A DNA stretch of 18,536 nucleotides from Bacteroidales bacterium (GTDB lineage: Bacteria; Bacteroidota; Bacteroidia; Bacteroidales; UBA12077), in NCBI GenBank assembly GCA_003446015.1, contig DMBU01000187.1, positions 1 to 18,536 on the forward strand. Reading direction: 5' to 3'. Below, piece by piece: positions 14,188 to 18,536 of this stretch. The notes below the pieces were generated by a model. That model worked only from the letters and a program-made list of their open reading frames with translations, ran no database searches and had not been told where the DNA came from. Within the stretch, counting starts at the first letter, position 1, and each line of letters starts with the position of its first letter. The translations under genes were made by a program, and so were the position numbers.

Positions 14188-16476
14188 ATGTTTATCAGGA
14201 AGTTTTTATATACAATCCTGTTTTTAAGCGTTACATCTTTAAGCATTATTGCTCAAACTTATATTAAAGGAATTATAATTGATTCTGAAACCAATGAACC
14301 TTTAGCAGGTGCAAATATTATCATTAAAGAATTGGCTAGGGGAATTTCTTCAAATGCTAAGGGCGAGTTCTTATTTGAAAATATAAATAATGGAGATTAT
14401 ACCCTTCATATCACATACATGGGTTATTATGATAAAAAGATAAATTTGAAAATTGAGCGAGAGGATAATTACTTAGAGATTAAATTGACACCTTCCCTTG
14501 TTGAGATGGAAAAAATAATTATCACCGCTACATTAACTGAGAGAAAAATTGAAGACCTTCCCGGACAAAATGAAATTATCGAAAAAGAAGAAATAGAGAT
14601 TTTTCCTGCAAGCAATACCGATAATCTTTTACAATCCATAGCCAATATTAATGCCAACCGAAGCTGGGGGATATTTTCCAAAAACTCCTCGGTTACTATG
14701 CGTGGATTAGATGCTGCTCAGGGTGTATTGATTTTATATAATGGTGTTCCCTTAAATAAAACCGCGGGTGGTTCAATTAACTGGCACATGATTTCGCCCG
14801 ACCGGATTGAACGTATAGAAGTGATCAAAGGACCTAGTTCTGCTCTATATGGGAATAATGCAATGGGTGGGGTAATTAACATTATAACCAAAAAATCGGA
14901 TGATGTTATTTCTGGGGATGTTCGTGCTTTTGGAGGTAGCTATGCTACCTTGGGAGGAAAATTCGATGTGGAAGGAAATCAAGAAATCAAAGGTAAAAGA
15001 TTGTATTGGGGATTAAGTGGTTTTTATCGTCAGGGCGATGGTTATATTATTGAACCAAAAGAAATAAGAGATTCAACGGATGTGGAGGTTTATTTAAAAG
15101 AAAATAGGGTAGGTGCTACCTTGGGTTATGAATTCAATGATAAAAATAAGATAGAAGTTGAGTATAGTTATTATGACGATAAACGGGGCGATGGGAAACA
15201 AGTATATATGAATGACGGAGGATATGTAAAATACACTACAAATTTTGTGCGTGCTAAGTATAACGGAAAGGTCGGCTCAATGAAAATAGAGGCCGATGGA
15301 TATTTTCAAAACGAATTATATTATCAGTTTAGCGAATCCATTAATCAGGATGGTAATTATAAAATGTCATATAAGGACCAAATATCAAGAGATTATGGGC
15401 TTTGGGCTAATGCAACACAAAAATTTGGAGAGAATAACTGGTTTACTTTTGGAGTAGATTACAAGCAAGGTTTTATGGATGCTTCGGATATTTACCTCAC
15501 CTCGACAGATACCTTAATACGTGATGGTAAAGTTCAATCGTATGCTGCATTCATTCAGGATGAGCATCGCTTGTTTAGCGATAAACTAAAAATTATTGCA
15601 GGATTACGATTTGATTATGCCCGTTTTTACGATGGTTCAATTCATGTTGGTGCTCCAACTGCAAATACAGGATTTGAAGAAAGTCTAACCCAGGATTTCG
15701 AAAATTCGGATTGGACTGCTTTGAGTCCCAAAATTGCTTTGCAATATGAAATTTCATCTGCTGTTAAATCTTATGTTTCTGTTTCTACAGGTTTTATGCC
15801 TGCTATTATTGATGATTTGATTTCATCTCGAAAAATCAGTAAAGGGTTTAAAGAAGCAAATCCATATTTACAACCACAATCCATAACAAATTACGAAGTA
15901 GGTTTTAATACTAAACCATTTAAAAATGCACAACTAAAAACAGCTGCTTATTATTCGTTGGGTAAAGATTTTCAGTATTTTGTTGCAACAGGCGATTATG
16001 TTGATGGGCAACCAGAATTAACAAGAGAAAATATAGCGGCTGTTGAGATATACGGGGCAGAATTTTCTTTTCAGTACAGTTTTACAAATGATCTGATTTT
16101 TAAAACAAACTATAGCTATAATCATTCAACGATTAAAGATTATGATTTAACCGGTTATGCCGGCGACGATTTAACAGGAAAGTATCTTGCTGAGGTTCCC
16201 TGGCATCAGGCATTTGCAGGACTGTTCTGGAAAAATAGATACATCAATACAACCATTACAGCTAATTATGTTGGTGAAGAATATGCCGATGAACAAAATA
16301 TACTTATCATTGATGATTATTTAACTGCAGATATTCGATTATCAAGGACGATTGCTAAAAATTTCTTTTTTGCTTTAGATGTTCAAAATATCTTCGATAA
16401 AGTTTTTATAGATAAAAAACAACGCCTTTCGCCCGGAAGATTTATTCTGGTTGAGTTGGCTTTTAAATTTAATTAG
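14188..16476 (+). CDS. TonB-dependent outer-membrane receptor
   Basis: A 762-residue receptor. Signal peptide 1-22 (cleavage near IIAQ), carboxypeptidase-D-regulatory-like beta domain 25-101 (IKGIIIDSETNEPLAGANI), a TonB-box-like stretch KIIITATLTE at about 109-118, plug domain about 120-236 (VTMRGLDAAQGVLILYNGVP, then IERIEVIKGPSSALYGNNAMGGVINIITK), and a beta-barrel ending in an aromatic strand (RFILVELAFKFN). The size fits ferric-chelate, cobalamin or metal-chelate receptors rather than the much larger SusC class. The 7-bp gap from the lipoprotein gene and the TAGATG junction to the HD-domain gene place it inside the modE-moeA run, so I infer a molybdenum or tungsten-related substrate. The receptor sequence alone does not show this. 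Confidence 0.9.
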   Translation: MFIRKFLYTILFLSVTSLSIIAQTYIKGIIIDSETNEPLAGANIIIKELARGISSNAKGEFLFENINNGDYTLHITYMGYYDKKINLKIEREDNYLEIKLTPSLVEMEKIIITATLTERKIEDLPGQNEIIEKEEIEIFPASNTDNLLQSIANINANRSWGIFSKNSSVTMRGLDAAQGVLILYNGVPLNKTAGGSINWHMISPDRIERIEVIKGPSSALYGNNAMGGVINIITKKSDDVISGDVRAFGGSYATLGGKFDVEGNQEIKGKRLYWGLSGFYRQGDGYIIEPKEIRDSTDVEVYLKENRVGATLGYEFNDKNKIEVEYSYYDDKRGDGKQVYMNDGGYVKYTTNFVRAKYNGKVGSMKIEADGYFQNELYYQFSESINQDGNYKMSYKDQISRDYGLWANATQKFGENNWFTFGVDYKQGFMDASDIYLTSTDTLIRDGKVQSYAAFIQDEHRLFSDKLKIIAGLRFDYARFYDGSIHVGAPTANTGFEESLTQDFENSDWTALSPKIALQYEISSAVKSYVSVSTGFMPAIIDDLISSRKISKGFKEANPYLQPQSITNYEVGFNTKPFKNAQLKTAAYYSLGKDFQYFVATGDYVDGQPELTRENIAAVEIYGAEFSFQYSFTNDLIFKTNYSYNHSTIKDYDLTGYAGDDLTGKYLAEVPWHQAFAGLFWKNRYINTTITANYVGEEYADEQNILIIDDYLTADIRLSRTIAKNFFFALDVQNIFDKVFIDKKQRLSPGRFILVELAFKFN

Positions 16477-17274
16477 ATGATTTCACAAAGCCTGGTTAGT
16501 TCTTATAAAATCTGGTTCGACAATTATGTTGATCAGTTTATTCAACAATATCCTGATTTAGCTGAAAATATTGAGATAAAGGCTGATCATAGTAGAAAAG
16601 TTTGTGCCGAAATTGCTGGGATTGCCCACAGTCTAAGTTTGAACGAAGAAGATAGTCTAATAGCAGAAACAATAGGTTTGTTTCATGATATTGGTCGATT
16701 TCGACAGTATGTAAAATACCATACTTTTTCCGATTCAAAATCTCAAAACCATTCAGAATTAGGAGTTGAAGTTTTAAAAGAGAATAAGGTGTTAAACGAT
16801 TTATCAAACGATACTCAGGAAATCATTTTTAAATCAATTATTAATCATAGCAGAGCAGAAATAATTCCGGATATAAACGAAAAAGTGATTTTCTTTTCCA
16901 GGCTTATTCGTGATGCCGACAAATTGGATATCTGGCGATTGATTACCGAATATTATATGGTAAAAGAGCAAGGTGAAAATAAAACCCTGGAACTCGAATT
17001 GCCAGATAACCATAAAATTTCAGATGAAGTTTTCGAAGCTATTATAAATAAACAAATAGTGTTGAAAGAATCCATGCAAACATTAAATGATTTTAAATTG
17101 TTACAAATTGGATGGTTGTTTGATTTAAATTTTAATTATTCTATCCATAGACTTTATGAAAAAAATTACTTGGATAAAATATTTCAAACTTTACCAAAGA
17201 GTGAAAAAGTATCTCAAATAAAAGATATTGTAAGTGATTATTTCAAAGAACGTATTGAAACATTTACATATTAA
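16477..17274 (+). CDS. HD-domain phosphohydrolase
   Basis: A 265-residue soluble protein with a complete HD metal site: His38 (ADHSRKVC), His70-Asp71 (LFHDIGRF), His124 (INHSRAEI) and Asp148 (RDADKLD). Members hydrolyse phosphate esters of nucleotides, including cyclic ones; substrate here is unknown. The C-terminal third (about 160-265) is helical with no motif I recognise. The ATG directly abuts the receptor stop (TAGATG), so co-translation is likely, and moeA follows after 48 bp. A role in turnover of a nucleotide signal or of a nucleotide-containing cofactor would fit a molybdenum-cofactor setting, but that is inference. Confidence 0.85.
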   Translation: MISQSLVSSYKIWFDNYVDQFIQQYPDLAENIEIKADHSRKVCAEIAGIAHSLSLNEEDSLIAETIGLFHDIGRFRQYVKYHTFSDSKSQNHSELGVEVLKENKVLNDLSNDTQEIIFKSIINHSRAEIIPDINEKVIFFSRLIRDADKLDIWRLITEYYMVKEQGENKTLELELPDNHKISDEVFEAIINKQIVLKESMQTLNDFKLLQIGWLFDLNFNYSIHRLYEKNYLDKIFQTLPKSEKVSQIKDIVSDYFKERIETFTY

Positions 17275-17322
17275 TAAGTATATTCTTAGGTAGAAATATT
17301 AATTTTGCTCAAAATTTTAACA

Positions 17323-18492
17323 ATGATTAGCATAGAGAAAGCATACAGCATCGTTTTACAAAATGCCTATATATTAGGAACTGAGAAGGTTTCTTTTACT
17401 GATTCTTTAGGCCGAATTTTAGCTGAAGATGTAAAATCAGATATTGAAATGCCTCCATTCGATAAATCATCCATGGATGGCTACGCTTGTCGAAAGCAAG
17501 ATTTAAAAAATAACTTAGAAATTATTGAAGTAATTCCTGCAGGAAAAACTCCTGAAAAAGAAATTGGAAAGAATCAGTGTGCAAATATTATGACCGGAGC
17601 TCCAATTCCACATGGTGCTGATTGTGTTGTACAGGTTGAATTAACTGAGGCAGATGGTAAGTTTGTTAAAGTACTTGAAGTGCCAAAAAAAGATAATATC
17701 AGTTATCAAGGCGAAGATGTTAAAGTTGGAACAAAAGTTCTTGATAGAGGGTTGAAAATAGAAGCTCAGCATATTGCTGTTTTTGCTGCTGTTGGTTATA
17801 CTGAAGTCTTGGTTTACAAACAACCCAAAGTTGGTATTATTTCAACTGGTGATGAGTTGGTTGAGCCACATCATAAACCATCAATTTCGCAAATTCGAAA
17901 CAGCAATGGTTATCAGTTAATTGCGCAGGTAAAAGCCTGTGGTGCAATTGCAAACTATATTGGAATAGCTGAAGATACACCAGAAGATACTTTCGCTAAG
18001 GTAAGTAAAGCATTGAGTGAAAATGATATTGTTCTGTTAACGGGTGGTGTTTCCATGGGAACTTTTGATTTTGTTCCACAAGTGTTAGAACAAGCTGGTG
18101 TAAAGATTGATTTTGATGCCATTGCAGTTAAACCCGGTAAACCCACCACTTTTGGAATGGCGGGTAAAATATTCTGTTTTGGTTTACCTGGGAATCCTGT
18201 TTCATCTTTTATTCAGTTTGACTTGTTGGTAAAACCATTGATTTATACATTAATGGGACAGGAATATAAAGCATTGGATATTCAGATGCCAATGGGAGTT
18301 GAATACAAAAGACGAAGCGCAGACAGAAAAGCTTATTTCCCTGTTATTATTACAAAAGGAGAAATTTTTCCTGTTGATTACCATGGATCGGCACACATTC
18401 ATGCATTATCTTCGGCTCATGGAATTATTTCAATGGAAATAGGGAAAGAATCGATTAAAAAAGGAGAAATAGTACATGTACGACAGATTTAA
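17323..18492 (+). CDS. moeA: Molybdopterin molybdenumtransferase MoeA
   Basis: A 389-residue cytosolic enzyme that inserts molybdenum (or tungsten) into adenylylated molybdopterin, finishing the basic molybdenum cofactor. Motifs in order: SSMDGYA at 49-55, MTGAPIPHGAD at 90-100, STGDEL at 174-179, LTGGVSMGTFDF around 239-250 (Asp249), KPGKPTTFG at 270-278 and GLPGNPVSS at 287-295, then the C-terminal domain IV. Length matches bacterial MoeA (about 390-410). ATG 17323 (MISIEKAY) was chosen over an upstream TTG at 17305 because family members start at this point. TAATTTTG at 17300-17307 resembles a -7 element but would leave almost no leader. The gene closes the modE-headed run, and the window ends 44 bp later. 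Confidence 0.95.
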   Translation: MISIEKAYSIVLQNAYILGTEKVSFTDSLGRILAEDVKSDIEMPPFDKSSMDGYACRKQDLKNNLEIIEVIPAGKTPEKEIGKNQCANIMTGAPIPHGADCVVQVELTEADGKFVKVLEVPKKDNISYQGEDVKVGTKVLDRGLKIEAQHIAVFAAVGYTEVLVYKQPKVGIISTGDELVEPHHKPSISQIRNSNGYQLIAQVKACGAIANYIGIAEDTPEDTFAKVSKALSENDIVLLTGGVSMGTFDFVPQVLEQAGVKIDFDAIAVKPGKPTTFGMAGKIFCFGLPGNPVSSFIQFDLLVKPLIYTLMGQEYKALDIQMPMGVEYKRRSADRKAYFPVIITKGEIFPVDYHGSAHIHALSSAHGIISMEIGKESIKKGEIVHVRQI

Positions 18493-18536
18493 TCGCAAAA
18501 TAAATTACCTCAGAATTTCAGTCACCGACAGATGTA

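Noticed and set aside
17305..17322. TTG start for moeA
   Set aside because: Adds six residues not expected in MoeA, whose N-terminus normally begins at the MISxEEA-like stretch found at ATG 17323.

Overview
The window reads as chromosomal DNA from an AT-rich member of the Bacteroidota. Evidence: a TonB-dependent receptor with an N-terminal carboxypeptidase-D-like domain, lipoproteins with an acidic stretch right after the lipid-accepting cysteine, A-rich leaders in place of clear Shine-Dalgarno sites, and several matches to the Bacteroidota -7 promoter element TANNTTTG. No tRNA, rRNA, transposase, phage gene or CRISPR array was seen.

Layout. 1-254 carries a tandem repeat with small hairpins. 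255-902 (+) is a DUF4395 membrane protein. From 10937 down to 947 everything is on the minus strand: pruA (P5C dehydrogenase), an ALDH7-family aminoadipate-semialdehyde dehydrogenase and an acyl-CoA dehydrogenase form a probable amino-acid catabolic unit (10937-6063). After these come a surface-type lipoprotein (5901-5338), a small Cys/His protein, a YhdH/AcuI-type reductase, a YehS (DUF1456) protein followed closely by a DUF4932-like secreted metallopeptidase, and a second lipoprotein. A GC-rich double hairpin (REP/BIME-like) lies between the two aldehyde dehydrogenase genes.

From 11182 the strand switches to plus. ppnP (nucleoside phosphorylase) stands alone with its own promoter and a terminator-like hairpin. 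The most interesting part follows, a tightly packed seven-gene run at 11593-18492: a ModE-type DNA-binding protein without its molybdate-binding domains, a short relative of the archaeal TiaS kinase, a small ECF-S-component-like membrane protein, an Ig-like surface lipoprotein, a TonB-dependent receptor, an HD-domain phosphohydrolase, and moeA (molybdenum insertion into molybdopterin). Two junctions are TAGATG (stop directly abutting start) and one is an overlap, so shared transcription is likely.

The first and last genes of that run both point to molybdenum (or tungsten), yet no ModABC, WtpABC or TupABC transporter is present. My main inference is that the run encodes an uncharacterised route for taking up molybdate, tungstate or a chelated form: lipoprotein plus receptor at the outer membrane, the small membrane protein at the inner membrane, MoeA using the metal. 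The lipoprotein's C-terminal domain is a paralogue of the lone lipoprotein at 5338-5901, which links the two halves of the window. All functional statements come from reading motifs by eye; no database search was run.
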